From Curtobacterium sp. MCBA15_012 (GTDB lineage: Bacteria; Actinomycetota; Actinomycetes; Actinomycetales; Microbacteriaceae), in NCBI RefSeq assembly GCF_001864935.2, contig NZ_CP126267.1:1550001-1614000 (forward strand): a stretch of DNA of 64,000 nt, read 5' to 3'. The translations under genes and the position numbers were made by a program. Below are positions 8,447-17,062 of this stretch, in pieces. Under the pieces are notes generated by a model. It saw only the letters and a list, made by a program, of their open reading frames with translations. It was not told the DNA's origin and made no database searches. Positions within the stretch are counted from its first letter, which is position 1; the number at the start of each line of letters is the position of its first letter.

Positions 8447-8986
8447 CCGACTTGGATGCGTACGCATATGGGACATCGGGTCGCCCACCTCCGACCCGTC
8501 GGCGTCCATCGCATCGATCACGTCCGCGAAGAACGCGCGCATCTCGTCGATCGTCTGCGGGGACAGCCGCTCCGCCGCGGCGATCATCCGGGCGTGCACG
8601 TCGGTCAGTTCGGTCCGCACCTCGTCGTCGGTGTGGCCGGTCGCGACCAGGAGCACCCCGCGGCCGTCGTTCGGGTCGGCGCGCCGCTCGACGTGCCCCG
8701 AGGCGACGAGTCGCTTGAGCACCGCGGTGGTCGACGCCGAGGTGATCCCGAGGTGTGCCGTCAGGTCACCCGGGCGCACCTGCTGGCCGCGTTCGCCGGC
8801 GCGGAGCAGGAACCGCACGGCCTCCATGTCGGTGGCGTTCATGCCCATCGACCGGCGCGTGCGTTCCCGCATCGCGACCTCCGAGGCGCGGTAGCGCCGC
8901 ATCATCGTCAGCAGCTCGACACCGCTCCGACCGGGACGGCCCGGGTACCAGTACCCCGTCGCGCCGTACGTGTCGTCCTCGCTCAC
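8444..8986 (-). CDS. MarR-family transcriptional regulator
   Basis: 180 residues from GTG with GGGAGGTGG upstream. The winged helix-turn-helix is clear: MNATDMEAVRFLL, then LTAHLGITSASTTAVLKRLV (recognition helix), then the wing VERRADPNDGRGVLLVA with the Asp-x-Arg of MarR wings. MarR proteins are dimers that release DNA on binding small phenolic or lipophilic ligands or on oxidation. A near-perfect palindrome over its stop codon and upstream of two tiny genes on the same strand is the likely target. The ligand is unknown. Confidence 0.88.
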   Translation of the reverse strand: MSEDDTYGATGYWYPGRPGRSGVELLTMMRRYRASEVAMRERTRRSMGMNATDMEAVRFLLRAGERGQQVRPGDLTAHLGITSASTTAVLKRLVASGHVERRADPNDGRGVLLVATGHTDDEVRTELTDVHARMIAAAERLSPQTIDEMRAFFADVIDAMDADGSEVGDPMSHMRTHPSR

Positions 8987-9081
8987 CCCGCACCACCTCC
9001 CGCAGTGGCCCAGACGGTACCGGGGTCCGCTCGCAGGTCGGGGTACAGATCCACGGTCGTCCCACCGTCGGGACACCCCCG

Positions 9082-9183
9082 ACCCGTCGGCGCGGCACGC
9101 CTGACCCGTCGCCGCGGCGCGCCCCACCCGTCGGCGCGGCACGCCTGACCCGTCGCCGAGGCGCGCCCCACCCGTCGGCGGGG
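9082..9183. repeat. 44-bp tandem repeat, 2.3 copies
   Basis: Two copies (9082-9125 and 9126-9169) differ at one position; a partial third follows. Each unit is itself two ~22-bp half-units starting ACCCGTCG. The array fills the space between the divergent MarR and FadD-like genes. Confidence 0.85.
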
Positions 9184-9255
9184 CACCCGTCCGCCGGAGC
9201 GGCACGGACCGTATGCTCCGGGGTGAGCACTCGTCACACGAGACGGAAGGTCGGC

Positions 9256-10845
9256 ATGACCAGCACCGCACCCACCCCCGACACCACGGCGACCCCCGTC
9301 CGCCGTACCCAGGCGACCGCGTCGGTCGCCGCGATCCTCGCGGAGTCCGCCGCCCGGTTGCCCGACGACGTCGCCGTCGTCGTGGGGGACGAGCGCACGA
9401 CCTATTCGGAGCTGTGGGCGCAGACGCTCGCGTACGCCGGTGCGCTCCGTGCGCGCGGCATCGGCGAGGGCGACCGGGTCGCCATGCTCGTCCCGAACGT
9501 CGCGGACTTCGCCCGCGTCTACTACGCGACCCTCGCGCTCGGCGCGGTCGTCGTGCCCGTGCACGCACTCCTCAAGCGCCGCGAGATCGAGTACGTCCTG
9601 CAGGACAGCGGCGCAGCCGTCCTCGTCTGCGCGGCGCCGCTGCTCGCCGAGGGGGCCGCGGGTGCGGCCCTCGCCGGTGTCGACGTGGTCACCGTGCTCG
9701 CGCCGGCCGACGCCGACACGGGGCACGACGGCCTGGAGGCGCTGGCCGCCGCCGCCACGCCCCTCACCACGTACACGCCCCGCGATCCCTTCGACACCGC
9801 GACGATCCTGTACACGAGCGGCACGACGGGGCGGCCCAAGGGTGCCGAGGGGTCGCACTTCGCGCTCCTCGCCCAGGTCGACACGAACCTGATGAGCACG
9901 TTCGACATGCGCCGCGGTGACGTCCTGCTCGGCGCGCTCCCGCTCTTCCACACGTTCGGGCAGACCTGCACGATGAACACCGGCTTCCGCGCCGGCGCCA
10001 CCATCGTCATGCTGCCGAGGTTCGACGGCGACGCGGCCCTCGCGGCGATGGTCGAGCACGAGTGCGTGATCTTCATGGGGGTGCCGACGATGTACATGGC
10101 GCTCCTCGACGCCGCGAGCCGGAGCGACGCGCGCCCGGCCCTGCGCTACGCCATCTCCGGGGGAGCCTCCCTGCCGCTCGCCGTGCTCGAGCGCTTCCAG
10201 CAGGTGTACGACGCTCCGATCCACGAGGGCTACGGCCTGACCGAGACCTCGCCCGTCGCGTCGTTCAACCACGTCGGCACCGCACCGCGGCCCGGGACCA
10301 TCGGCACGCCCGTCTGGGGCGTCGACATCGAGATCGCCGACCCCGAGGTCCAGGACGCCGTGCACTTCCTGCCCCGTGGCGAGATCGGCGAGCTCGTCAT
10401 CCGCGGGCACAACCTCATGAACGGGTACCTGAACCGCCCGGAGGACACCGCCGCGGTCATGGTGGAGGGGTGGTTCCGCACCGGCGACCTCGGGACGAAG
10501 AGCGAGGACGGGTACCTCACCATCGTCGACCGGACGAAGGACATGATCATCCGCAACGGCTACAACGTGTACCCGCGGCAGGTCGAGGAGGTCCTCGCGA
10601 CCCACCCCGACGTGACCATGGCCGCGGTGTTCGGCGTGCCGCACGAGGTGCACGGCCAGGAGGTCGCCGCCGCCGTCGTCCTGCGCGGTGGAGCGACCGT
10701 CACGCCGGAGGAGCTCGTCCGGTTCGTCGCCGACGAGATCGCCGCGTACAAGTACCCGCGCACGGTCCACGTCGTCGACGCGCTCCCGCTCGGCCCGAGC
10801 GGCAAGGTGCTCAAGCGCGAGTTGGTCGAGCGCTTCGGCCGGTAG
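9256..10845 (+). CDS. long-chain fatty acid--CoA ligase (FadD-like)
   Basis: 529 residues from ATG, with GGAAGG upstream. Adenylation motifs: TILYTSGTTGRPKGA P-loop, EGYGLTETSPV, TGDLGTKSEDGYLTI, then RTKDMIIRNGYNVYPRQVEE and the C-terminal catalytic Lys in GPSGKVLKREL. It converts fatty acids to acyl-AMP and then acyl-CoA, feeding beta-oxidation or lipid synthesis. The N-terminus has no signal. Its stop TAG is also the first part of the TAGGAT box before the tRNA gene. It is divergent from MarR, which could also control it. Confidence 0.87.
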   Translation: MTSTAPTPDTTATPVRRTQATASVAAILAESAARLPDDVAVVVGDERTTYSELWAQTLAYAGALRARGIGEGDRVAMLVPNVADFARVYYATLALGAVVVPVHALLKRREIEYVLQDSGAAVLVCAAPLLAEGAAGAALAGVDVVTVLAPADADTGHDGLEALAAAATPLTTYTPRDPFDTATILYTSGTTGRPKGAEGSHFALLAQVDTNLMSTFDMRRGDVLLGALPLFHTFGQTCTMNTGFRAGATIVMLPRFDGDAALAAMVEHECVIFMGVPTMYMALLDAASRSDARPALRYAISGGASLPLAVLERFQQVYDAPIHEGYGLTETSPVASFNHVGTAPRPGTIGTPVWGVDIEIADPEVQDAVHFLPRGEIGELVIRGHNLMNGYLNRPEDTAAVMVEGWFRTGDLGTKSEDGYLTIVDRTKDMIIRNGYNVYPRQVEEVLATHPDVTMAAVFGVPHEVHGQEVAAAVVLRGGATVTPEELVRFVADEIAAYKYPRTVHVVDALPLGPSGKVLKRELVERFGR

Positions 10846-10848
10846 GAT
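10843..10848 (+). promoter_or_regulatory. -10 box of the tRNA-Val gene
   Basis: TAGGAT ends 9 nt before the first base of the tRNA and overlaps the stop codon of the upstream ligase. It matches the TANNNT boxes seen before other starts in the window. Confidence 0.55.
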
Positions 10849-10857
10849 CGGCCGGGA

Positions 10858-10930
10858 GGGCCTTTAGCTCAGCTGGTAGAGCGCCACGTTTACACCGTGG
10901 ATGTCGTCGGTTCGATCCCGGCAGGGCCCA
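10858..10930 (+). tRNA. tRNA-Val (anticodon TAC)
   Basis: Acceptor arm GGGCCTT pairs with AGGGCCC (one G-U pair), the D arm is AGCTCAGCTGGTAGAGC, the anticodon stem CCACG/CGTGG closes the loop TTTACAC with anticodon TAC, and the T arm carries GTTCGAT. Discriminator is A; CCA is not encoded. It reads GUA and, with modification, other Val codons. No integrase or repeated 3' end is seen nearby, so there is no sign of it serving as an integration site here. Confidence 0.95.
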
Positions 10931-11091
10931 CTGGAGAAACCCCCGAGCAGGAGCCGGACGGCGCCTCGCACGGACGCCGCGGGCCGTGCCGGGAGCACCG
11001 ACCGGCCACCTCCGGGTCAAGCGCTGTTCACCGGCTGCCACTACCTCTGCTCGTCGGAACCTCGTCCGAGGCTCCCGACATCGGAGAACCC

Positions 11092-12897
11092 ATGAACGCG
11101 CGCACCGCACTGTCCTGCTTCGCCGTCACCGCCCTCGCGTCGCTGGCGCTCGCGGTACCGGCACACGCCGACGACGCCCCCTCCCTCAGCAGCAAGCAGC
11201 CCTACGTCGCCCCCAGCCCGTCGGACATCGGTGCCTACTCGCCCGCTCCGGACGGCTACGCACCCGTCGCCACGGAGTCGGTCGCCCGACACGGCTCCCG
11301 GGGGCTCTCCTCCTACAAGTACGACGCGCTGCTGCACCGCCTCGCCGCGACGGCGCAGGCCGAGAACGGGTTCCTGACGCCGGAGATCGGGAGGGAGTTC
11401 TCCGCGAACCTGGACGCCATCACGGCCGCGAACGTCGAGAACGGCTACGGCATGCTCACGGGTCAGGGCGCCGCCCAGCACCGTGGCATCGGCGCGCGGG
11501 CCGCACAGCGCAACGCGCAACTGTTCGCGGACGCGGCGAAGACGGGTGGGCGTGTCGTCGCCGAGACCTCGGGTGAGCAACGCGCCACCGAGTCGGGCGA
11601 GAACTTCCTGGCGGGCTTCGGGATGCCGGGTGTCGCGCTCGTGCCGCGTCCGGATCTGCTCTACTTCCACGAGGTCCAGAACCCGGACGGCACCGACAAG
11701 GCCGTGGGGTCGCCCGAGCGTGCGCGTGCCCAGGCGTACGAGGACTACATCGCCCGACAGACCGGTGCCGGCGGCACGATCGCCGCGGCGCTGCAGTACA
11801 TCGAGAGCCGGCCGCGATCGGTCGCGGCGGCCGACGACCTGCTCTCCGGCATCTTCACGCCCCGGTTCATCGCTGCGATCGGCACGGACGCGGCGCACGT
11901 CTGGTACGACACCGCCGACGGCACCAAGGGTGGCGGGGTGACGTGCGCGCCCGGCGCCGACAGGACGGCGGACCCCGACGCCTGCGGCGATCCGAAGAAG
12001 TCGATCAAGACCCCGGTCGATGCGGCGATGGCGTTGTACAACCTGGACATCATCGCGGCGGACATGCACGACGAGGACGTCGCTCCGCACGAGTTCGACT
12101 TCACCCAGTACTTCGCAGGCCGATCGGCGGATGCCGAGTGGTTCGCGTACCTGCTCGACGCCGAGGACTTCTACGAGAAGGGCCCGAGCCTCGCCGGGCA
12201 CGACGAGACGTACTCGATCGCCGAGCCCCTGCTCGACGACTTCTTCGCGACCATCGACGCCCGCGTTGCCGGCGGCGACGTGGTCGCGACCTTCCGCTTC
12301 GCGCACGCCGAGACGATCATCCCGTTCGCTGCGCTGCTGCGTCTTCCGGGATCCACGGTCGCCGCACCCGACGATCCTGCTCCGGCGTCGGATGCCGACG
12401 TCTACGACTCCGCCACCAACCCGTGGCGAGGGTCCCAGGTGACACCGATGGCCGCGAACGTGCAGTGGGACGTCGTGGCGCGAGCGGGCATCGACCCCGC
12501 CACCGGAGCGGCCTACACGCCGCTGGTGCGCATGCTCTACAACGAGCGTGAGATCGCGTTCGCCGCCGGGTGCCGTGCGGTCGCCGCCGGGTCGAACTGG
12601 GTCAAGGAAACCGAGCTCAAGCGCTGCCTCACCGGCGCGGCGATGTCCGAGAGCCCGCTGATCGCTGCTGCCACGCCGGGACCGGCGGGGACGCCCGCCT
12701 CGTCGCCCTCCCCGATGCCGGCCGTGACCACGACATCAGCGGCTCAGGGCGCCGGCACGCCGGTGGTCCCGGCGACGGGCACGCTGGCCGCGACCGGAGC
12801 ACCGTCGCCCCTCGGGCCGGCGTCGCTCGCAACGCTGCTCCTCCTCGCCGGTACCGCAACGCTGGTGCTGCGTCGCCGGCGTCGGCGCACCGAGTGA
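11092..12897 (+). CDS. secreted, sortase-anchored histidine acid phosphatase (MINPP/phytase-like)
   Basis: 601 residues. Signal peptide 1-26 (cleavage near AHADDA). The phospho-accepting motif is ARHGSRG (His67) and the proton donor is in FAHAETIIPF (His405-Ala-Glu407); HAE rather than HD is typical of multiple inositol polyphosphate phosphatases. The product should hydrolyse phosphomonoesters such as phytate outside the cell. The C-terminus has LAATG (565-569), a hydrophobic helix and six Arg, the sorting signal of LAxTG-type (class E) sortases, so it is probably covalently wall-bound. A Thr/Pro/Ala-rich linker precedes it. Confidence 0.85.
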   Translation: MNARTALSCFAVTALASLALAVPAHADDAPSLSSKQPYVAPSPSDIGAYSPAPDGYAPVATESVARHGSRGLSSYKYDALLHRLAATAQAENGFLTPEIGREFSANLDAITAANVENGYGMLTGQGAAQHRGIGARAAQRNAQLFADAAKTGGRVVAETSGEQRATESGENFLAGFGMPGVALVPRPDLLYFHEVQNPDGTDKAVGSPERARAQAYEDYIARQTGAGGTIAAALQYIESRPRSVAAADDLLSGIFTPRFIAAIGTDAAHVWYDTADGTKGGGVTCAPGADRTADPDACGDPKKSIKTPVDAAMALYNLDIIAADMHDEDVAPHEFDFTQYFAGRSADAEWFAYLLDAEDFYEKGPSLAGHDETYSIAEPLLDDFFATIDARVAGGDVVATFRFAHAETIIPFAALLRLPGSTVAAPDDPAPASDADVYDSATNPWRGSQVTPMAANVQWDVVARAGIDPATGAAYTPLVRMLYNEREIAFAAGCRAVAAGSNWVKETELKRCLTGAAMSESPLIAAATPGPAGTPASSPSPMPAVTTTSAAQGAGTPVVPATGTLAATGAPSPLGPASLATLLLLAGTATLVLRRRRRRTE

Positions 12898-13053
12898 CAC
12901 CGGTGTAGAGCGTCGGCATCCCCGGGGTCGCCGCTCCGTCGTCCCGCAGCCGGCGTCCTCCGCGCGTGGCGCTGCGGGCAGGATGAGCCCACCACTCTCG
13001 GCTGGTCACATCGCGACCCGAGCGGCCACCGGGACCCGATGGTGCTGGCTCCG

Positions 13054-13536
13054 TCAGATCCAAGCGGTCTCGTACGAGAGGTGCTCGCCGCGCTCCAGTT
13101 CGTCGAGGCCCCGACGGAGGGACTCCAGCCGTCCACGACCGACGACGGAGCAAGCCACGAGGCGCCCGCGCGTCTCGACCGCTGCGCAGTGGGTCGTGAG
13201 CAGGTCCCGCAACGCGGCGACGTCTCCGTCGGGTGCGAGGAGGACGCGAAGCGACCAGTGATCGCTCCGCTCCAGGACGTCCCCAGGGGTCAGGCCGATC
13301 TCGGCGTCGTCCGCGAGCGCGACGACATCACCGAGGCAGAAGCCGTAGGTGAAGAACGGGATGCAGCACAGCCGGTAGCGCTGGTCACGGAGCTTCTCGA
13401 AGAGCAACTGTTCGAACCGGAGCGACCCTGGGCCGCTGTCATCGAACGTCGTGTTCGCAACGAAGTCGACCTTGTCGCCCCACGCCGGAGCGGGGTGGAG
13501 GACCCACTCGTCCGGATTCGACGGCAGCGGCAACAT
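13054..13536 (-). CDS. DUF4265-like protein
   Basis: 160 residues from the ATG preceded by GGAAGGGA; a GTG five codons upstream is an alternative. The conserved core CCIPFFTYGFCLGDVVAL is the signature I associate with the DUF4265 family, small soluble proteins of unknown role sporadically found in actinobacteria. No membrane helix or signal. It stands alone between the phosphatase (convergent) and an SDR gene on the same strand. Family assignment is from memory of the motif. Confidence 0.65.
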   Translation of the reverse strand: MLPLPSNPDEWVLHPAPAWGDKVDFVANTTFDDSGPGSLRFEQLLFEKLRDQRYRLCCIPFFTYGFCLGDVVALADDAEIGLTPGDVLERSDHWSLRVLLAPDGDVAALRDLLTTHCAAVETRGRLVACSVVGRGRLESLRRGLDELERGEHLSYETAWI

Positions 13537-13641
13537 GATTCCCTTCCACACTGACCGACGGCCGACGGCCGGCGCCCGCGAGCAAGCGTACTGAGCGTCG
13601 AGCGCGGGAGCGGCTCAGGAGAGAGCGGCCCTCCGAACGGG

Positions 13642-14535
13642 TCAGGGACGTCCCGGCAGTCGGAGGTCCCGCCACGTGAAGCCGCCTCGGGGTGGGAGTG
13701 CGGCCAGGATGTGATCACTGTCGAAGCGGGCCTTCGGTGCCAGGTCGTCGGGCAGTTCCCCGGCGGGCTGTGTCGCCTCCGTGACACCCTCGGCGAGCAT
13801 CCGCACCTGCGCCTTGGCGACGAGTGGCACCCGCATCGTCCACTCGGTGACCTGCGCGAGCACCCGGTGCGCCCAGACCGGTGCCGGGAACACCCACACC
13901 GGCCGACCGACCACGCCGGCGACACGGCGGACGGCCTCGCTGAGCAGCAGCGCCTCGCCGCCGCGGACCGCGACGGTCCTGCGTGACAGTCGTCCCTCCA
14001 GTGCGCCGACCAGCACGTCCACGAGTTCAGCGACCGGGATCGGGCTGATCGTCTTCTCGCGCAGACCGACGGAAGCGAACAGCGGCACGGTCTGCACGGT
14101 GTGGCTGAGATGGTCGACGAGGTGGTCACCGTGGCCGTAGATCATGCCGGCCTTGAGCACGGTGTAGTCGAGCCCAGAGGCGCGGACCATCTCCTCCGCT
14201 GCCCACTTCGTCTCGTGGTACGGAGACCCCGTGCCCGGTCGCGCCCGCAGGAAGCTCAGGAGGACGACTCGCTGCACCCCTGCCCGGTGCGCTGCTTCGA
14301 GCACGGCGGCCGTCCCGCGGATGTGCACCCGCTCGAACGACTGGTCACCGATCTCGCGGTTGATGCCCGCGCAGTGCGCCACGGTGTCGACGCCCGCGAA
14401 CGCCTCGGTGAGCGCGTCGACGTCGTCGATCTCGATCCCGGTCCGACGGGAGACGATCACCACGTCCTCGGGGTCGTACCGCTCCGCGAGGTGCCGTCCG
14501 ACGAAGCCGGTCCCGCCCGTGATCGCAACCCGCAT
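13642..14535 (-). CDS. atypical SDR / NAD(P)-binding epimerase-like protein
   Basis: 297 residues. The N-terminal MRVAITGGTGFVGRHLAE is a GxxGxxG Rossmann fold; VAHCAGIN and LSFLRARPGTGSPYHETKWAAEE carry the cofactor and catalytic region, with YHETK giving a YxxxK pair. Resembles the NmrA/NDUFA9-like atypical SDR group that binds NADP and acts on or senses redox substrates. The final third (VFPAPVWAHRVLAQVTEW) is hydrophobic and may touch the membrane. Substrate unknown; no clear operon partner. Confidence 0.8.
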   Translation of the reverse strand: MRVAITGGTGFVGRHLAERYDPEDVVIVSRRTGIEIDDVDALTEAFAGVDTVAHCAGINREIGDQSFERVHIRGTAAVLEAAHRAGVQRVVLLSFLRARPGTGSPYHETKWAAEEMVRASGLDYTVLKAGMIYGHGDHLVDHLSHTVQTVPLFASVGLREKTISPIPVAELVDVLVGALEGRLSRRTVAVRGGEALLLSEAVRRVAGVVGRPVWVFPAPVWAHRVLAQVTEWTMRVPLVAKAQVRMLAEGVTEATQPAGELPDDLAPKARFDSDHILAALPPRGGFTWRDLRLPGRP

Positions 14536-14724
14536 GCGTCTCTCTTCCGTCAGGGACGCCGCGCGTCCTCGATTCGAACTCTAGGGCGTTCGGGACCGTT
14601 CGACGGCGCTCCACATCGGGCGGCGCGCTCGACTCCACGTGCACGGTCGAGGACCGAGCCGTCCCGTGCCAGCCCGAGCTCCCCGCCGACTCGTGGGCCC
14701 GATCCGGTGTCCGGTGCCGATCGA

Positions 14725-14865
14725 CTACCGGGCGCCAGTGGTGTCGCCTGGTCCGGAGCGGTGGTCGTGCCCCACGGGGCAGTCGCACCAGACGAGGATC
14801 TGCTCACCGGTCGCGATGCCGGTGAACGTCTCGACGTGGCGGGATGGGGACGGTGTGTTCGTCAT
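14725..14865 (-). CDS. 46-aa Cys/His protein, hypothetical
   Basis: Starts at ATG with an excellent CAGGAG ribosome-binding site five bases upstream. The product begins MTNTPSPSRHVETFTGIATG and contains VWCDCPVGHDHRSG, a tight C-x-C-x4-H-x-H cluster that could hold a metal ion. No signal peptide or membrane helix. Not a family I recognise. It stands alone between the SDR and the Sua5-like gene, both on the same strand. Evidence is the ribosome-binding site plus the compositionally meaningful motif. Confidence 0.6.
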   Translation of the reverse strand: MTNTPSPSRHVETFTGIATGEQILVWCDCPVGHDHRSGPGDTTGAR

Positions 14866-14934
14866 GGTGACTCCTGATCCGACGGGTGGCTGGGTGGTCG
14901 CGGGTGATCCCGCGCTGCGGAACCCTTCCCGCGA

Positions 14935-14964
14935 CTCGTGCTCGTGCTCGTGCTCGTGCTCGTG
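14935..14964. repeat. hexanucleotide microsatellite (CTCGTG)5
   Basis: Five perfect copies in the 220-nt gap between the 46-aa gene and the Sua5-like gene. No coding role is evident. It resembles the CTGGTG array in the sigma-factor tail. Confidence 0.85.
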
Positions 14965-15086
14965 AGGACAGTCGGTGCACCCGCTCCTGCGGGCGGTCGC
15001 GATCGGGGACTTCGGACGGACGCGTCCCGACGCGATCGACGAGTTCGGACGGCGTGCTCCCGGTCCTCACTCGGTCGGACGCCTGC

Positions 15087-15863
15087 CTAGTGGTACTGCC
15101 CGTGGCGGTGGTCCCAGCTCGGGAACTGGTCGGACAGGAACCGCATGATGCGGTCGAGGTCGAGTCCCTTCCGGATGAGCGTCGGAACCGGAGCGACCGA
15201 GCGGGCTCCGTGTTGCTCGGGCACGAGGTGCCCGCCCTGGTCGACCATCGACACCATGACGCCCTGTTCCCAGCGGGTGTCAGCGTCGCGGTCGGGCTGG
15301 ACGGAGGCGACGTAGTCGTCGGCCTCGACGAGGAGGTCCGCTGCGCCAGCGATCCGATCGCCGATCCCGGCGAGGACACCGCGGTTCCCCTGCCCGGACG
15401 GGTTCGCCGAACTCGCGAACGAGAGCAGTTCGTGCTGCTCCCAGAGGTCTCGCGCGATCGATTCGGCCGGCACTCCGAAGCGGATGACGAAGCACGACGT
15501 CGCCCGGCTGTCCATCACGAGTTCGCGGGAGCCGTCGTCGGGGATGTGTCGCAGTCCGTCCGGGCGCCAGGGGAGGATGCAGCCGAGCAGGACGTCCTCG
15601 TTCCAGCAGCGTTCGTAGAGTGCGTCGATCTCCGGCGTCGTCTCGGCCAGTCGATGCACCATCTCGAGCGAGCTGACGAGGACCACCCCGGGCTTCGACA
15701 GGGGCCGCTGCTTGGCGTCGAACTTCCGCTCCAGGCCACGTCGATCGGTCGTCATCACGATGTAGCCGACCTTGGTGGGGGCGACGATCATGCCACCCGG
15801 GGCCACGAGGCGCTGCGCTGCCGCTGCCTGCACGTCGTCACTCCATCGCACTGCTGTGGTCAT
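15087..15863 (-). CDS. Sua5/YciO/YrdC family protein
   Basis: 258 residues. The N-terminal half has GGMIVAPTKVGYIVMTTD (nucleotide-binding strand) and KFDAKQRPLSKPGVVLVSS with the KxR-type basic cluster; later FASSANPSGQGNRG matches the TSANxSG motif of threonylcarbamoyl-AMP synthases. Known members make threonylcarbamoyl-AMP for tRNA t6A or act in carbamoyl transfer. This gene stands alone and is divergent from canonical sequence, so it may be a paralogue with another acceptor. A TACGAT box about 47 nt upstream is a likely promoter. Confidence 0.75.
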   Translation of the reverse strand: MTTAVRWSDDVQAAAAQRLVAPGGMIVAPTKVGYIVMTTDRRGLERKFDAKQRPLSKPGVVLVSSLEMVHRLAETTPEIDALYERCWNEDVLLGCILPWRPDGLRHIPDDGSRELVMDSRATSCFVIRFGVPAESIARDLWEQHELLSFASSANPSGQGNRGVLAGIGDRIAGAADLLVEADDYVASVQPDRDADTRWEQGVMVSMVDQGGHLVPEQHGARSVAPVPTLIRKGLDLDRIMRFLSDQFPSWDHRHGQYH

Positions 15864-15902
15864 CGGCCCGGCCTCGTCCCTGACAGATCATCGGTCTTCG
15901 TC

Positions 15903-15920
15903 AGACGATCGTATGGCGAA
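15903..15920 (-). promoter_or_regulatory. 18-bp element shared with the 26.3-kb small-gene promoter
   Basis: AGACGATCGTATGGCGAA on the plus strand is identical to 26301-26318. Read on the minus strand it contains TACGAT, a plausible -10 for the Sua5-like gene 40 nt downstream. Identity beyond the -10 suggests a shared regulator or sigma factor. The rest of the 343-nt gap to 16206 shows only the palindrome at 16082-16095 and a ribosome-binding site. Confidence 0.45.
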
Positions 15921-16081
15921 CGATGGGGCCACCGCTGCTGATTCCCAGCGTGCACGCGGGCTGTCGGCGCAGACGGAGAGGTCGTTCAGCGAGCCGGCGG
16001 CGGCCGTGCCATCGGGCGGTGCGGCCTGCTGACCTGCACGACCAGGATCGCGTCGGGTCGCGCCGCTGAACGCGCACTCAC

Positions 16082-16095
16082 CAGACGTTCGTCTG
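16082..16095. promoter_or_regulatory. inverted repeat upstream of the secreted-protein gene
   Basis: CAGACGTTCGTCTG has perfect 6-bp arms (CAGACG/CGTCTG). It lies 112-125 nt before the ATG of the secreted protein, in the promoter region, and may be an operator. Confidence 0.4.
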
Positions 16096-16206
16096 ACCGT
16101 CACCCCGAGTTGGTCGGCGGAGGGGTCGTCCTTCGGCCGTACGTCGGTTCCGGCACCGACGATCCCGACGGGTGATGGTCACCCCTCGTCAGCAAGGAGA
16201 ACAGTC

Positions 16207-16872
16207 ATGGGAACCCTCGTTCCGACTCGTGCCACCGAGCGCCGGCGCACCACGCTCCTCGCGCTCACCGTGTCGACCCTGGCGGTCCTGCTCGCGGTGC
16301 TCGTCGCGCCCGGGCCGGCGTCCGCGTCGACGACCACTCCGTCGGATGCACGAGCGGCAGTGGTCCGCTCGATCGAGCGCGGCACCGTCCTGGTGGACAT
16401 CCGGTCCGGGGCGCTCTCGTCGACGATGCTCGACCAGGTCGCGACGACTGGCTTCAGCGTCGGTGGACAGACGATGCGCCACTGGACCGACCTGACCACG
16501 CAGGAGGACGCGGAGGCGCGTGCGACGGCATCGCGGATGACGCCGCAGCAGCTGCTCGGCACCTCCGGTGACGGTGGTGCCGTCGCCGCGCCGCGCACCG
16601 CGGCCGGGGACCCGGCCGCCGAGATCGGGGAGAGCAAGCACTGGTGGAGCAACCACGAGTACTTCCTCTCCGGCCAGGTGGTCCGCACGATCGTCACCGT
16701 CGGTGCGGGCGTCTACCTCGCCGCCGTCTGCATCAGCCTCGACCTGTCGAAGACCTCGTGCACCGCCCTCGGGGTCCTCGTCGCCGGTGCGGCGGAGTTC
16801 ATCAAGAGCGGTGGATGCGGTCGCGGGTACTGGTTCGACTTCCCGCAGGTCTGGAAGTCGCACTGCGGCTGA
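16207..16872 (+). CDS. secreted protein of unknown function
   Basis: 221 residues with AAGGAGAACAGTC upstream of the ATG. Residues 1-40 are a long Sec signal (RRR then LLALTVSTLAVLLAVLVAP, cleavage near SASTT). A polar middle region is followed by a hydrophobic, glycine-rich C-terminal ~70 residues (TIVTVGAGVYLAAVC...) with five cysteines, two at the very end (GGCGRGYWF, KSHCG), suggesting disulfides or membrane insertion after export. No family recognised. The hydrophobic Cys-rich C-terminus loosely recalls bacteriocin-like domains, which is speculation. Confidence 0.75.
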   Translation: MGTLVPTRATERRRTTLLALTVSTLAVLLAVLVAPGPASASTTTPSDARAAVVRSIERGTVLVDIRSGALSSTMLDQVATTGFSVGGQTMRHWTDLTTQEDAEARATASRMTPQQLLGTSGDGGAVAAPRTAAGDPAAEIGESKHWWSNHEYFLSGQVVRTIVTVGAGVYLAAVCISLDLSKTSCTALGVLVAGAAEFIKSGGCGRGYWFDFPQVWKSHCG

Positions 16873-16886
16873 GGTGCGACACGCGC

Positions 16887-16916
16887 GTGGGCGGCGTGCT
16901 CCGGCGCGCCGCCCAC
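16887..16916 (+). terminator. hairpin after the secreted-protein gene
   Basis: GTGGGCGGCG (16887-16896) pairs perfectly with CGCCGCCCAC (16907-16916), 15 nt past the stop codon. Confidence 0.6.
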
Positions 16917-16937
16917 CGGCGCTCCGGAGGGACGATC

Positions 16938-16997
16938 GTCGCCGGTCGCCGGTCGCCGGTCGCCGGTCGCCGGTCGCCGGTCGCCGGTCGCCGGTCG
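16938..16997. repeat. 7-bp tandem repeat (GTCGCCG)n, about 8.5 copies
   Basis: Perfect head-to-tail copies in the intergenic space between the secreted-protein gene and the convergent bioY. A seven-base unit argues against a coding role. Confidence 0.9.
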
Positions 16998-17062
16998 CGG
17001 TGAGCGGAGGGAGCGGACGCCCCGGACAGGATCCGGACGGGACGCGTGCGCCGCGGAAGGAC

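Noticed and set aside
10858-10930. tRNA gene as an integration site for a mobile element
   Set aside because: No repeated tRNA 3' end, integrase or phage gene is seen downstream.
16938-16997. CRISPR or iteron array
   Set aside because: Seven-base head-to-tail repeats without spacers, and no replication gene nearby.
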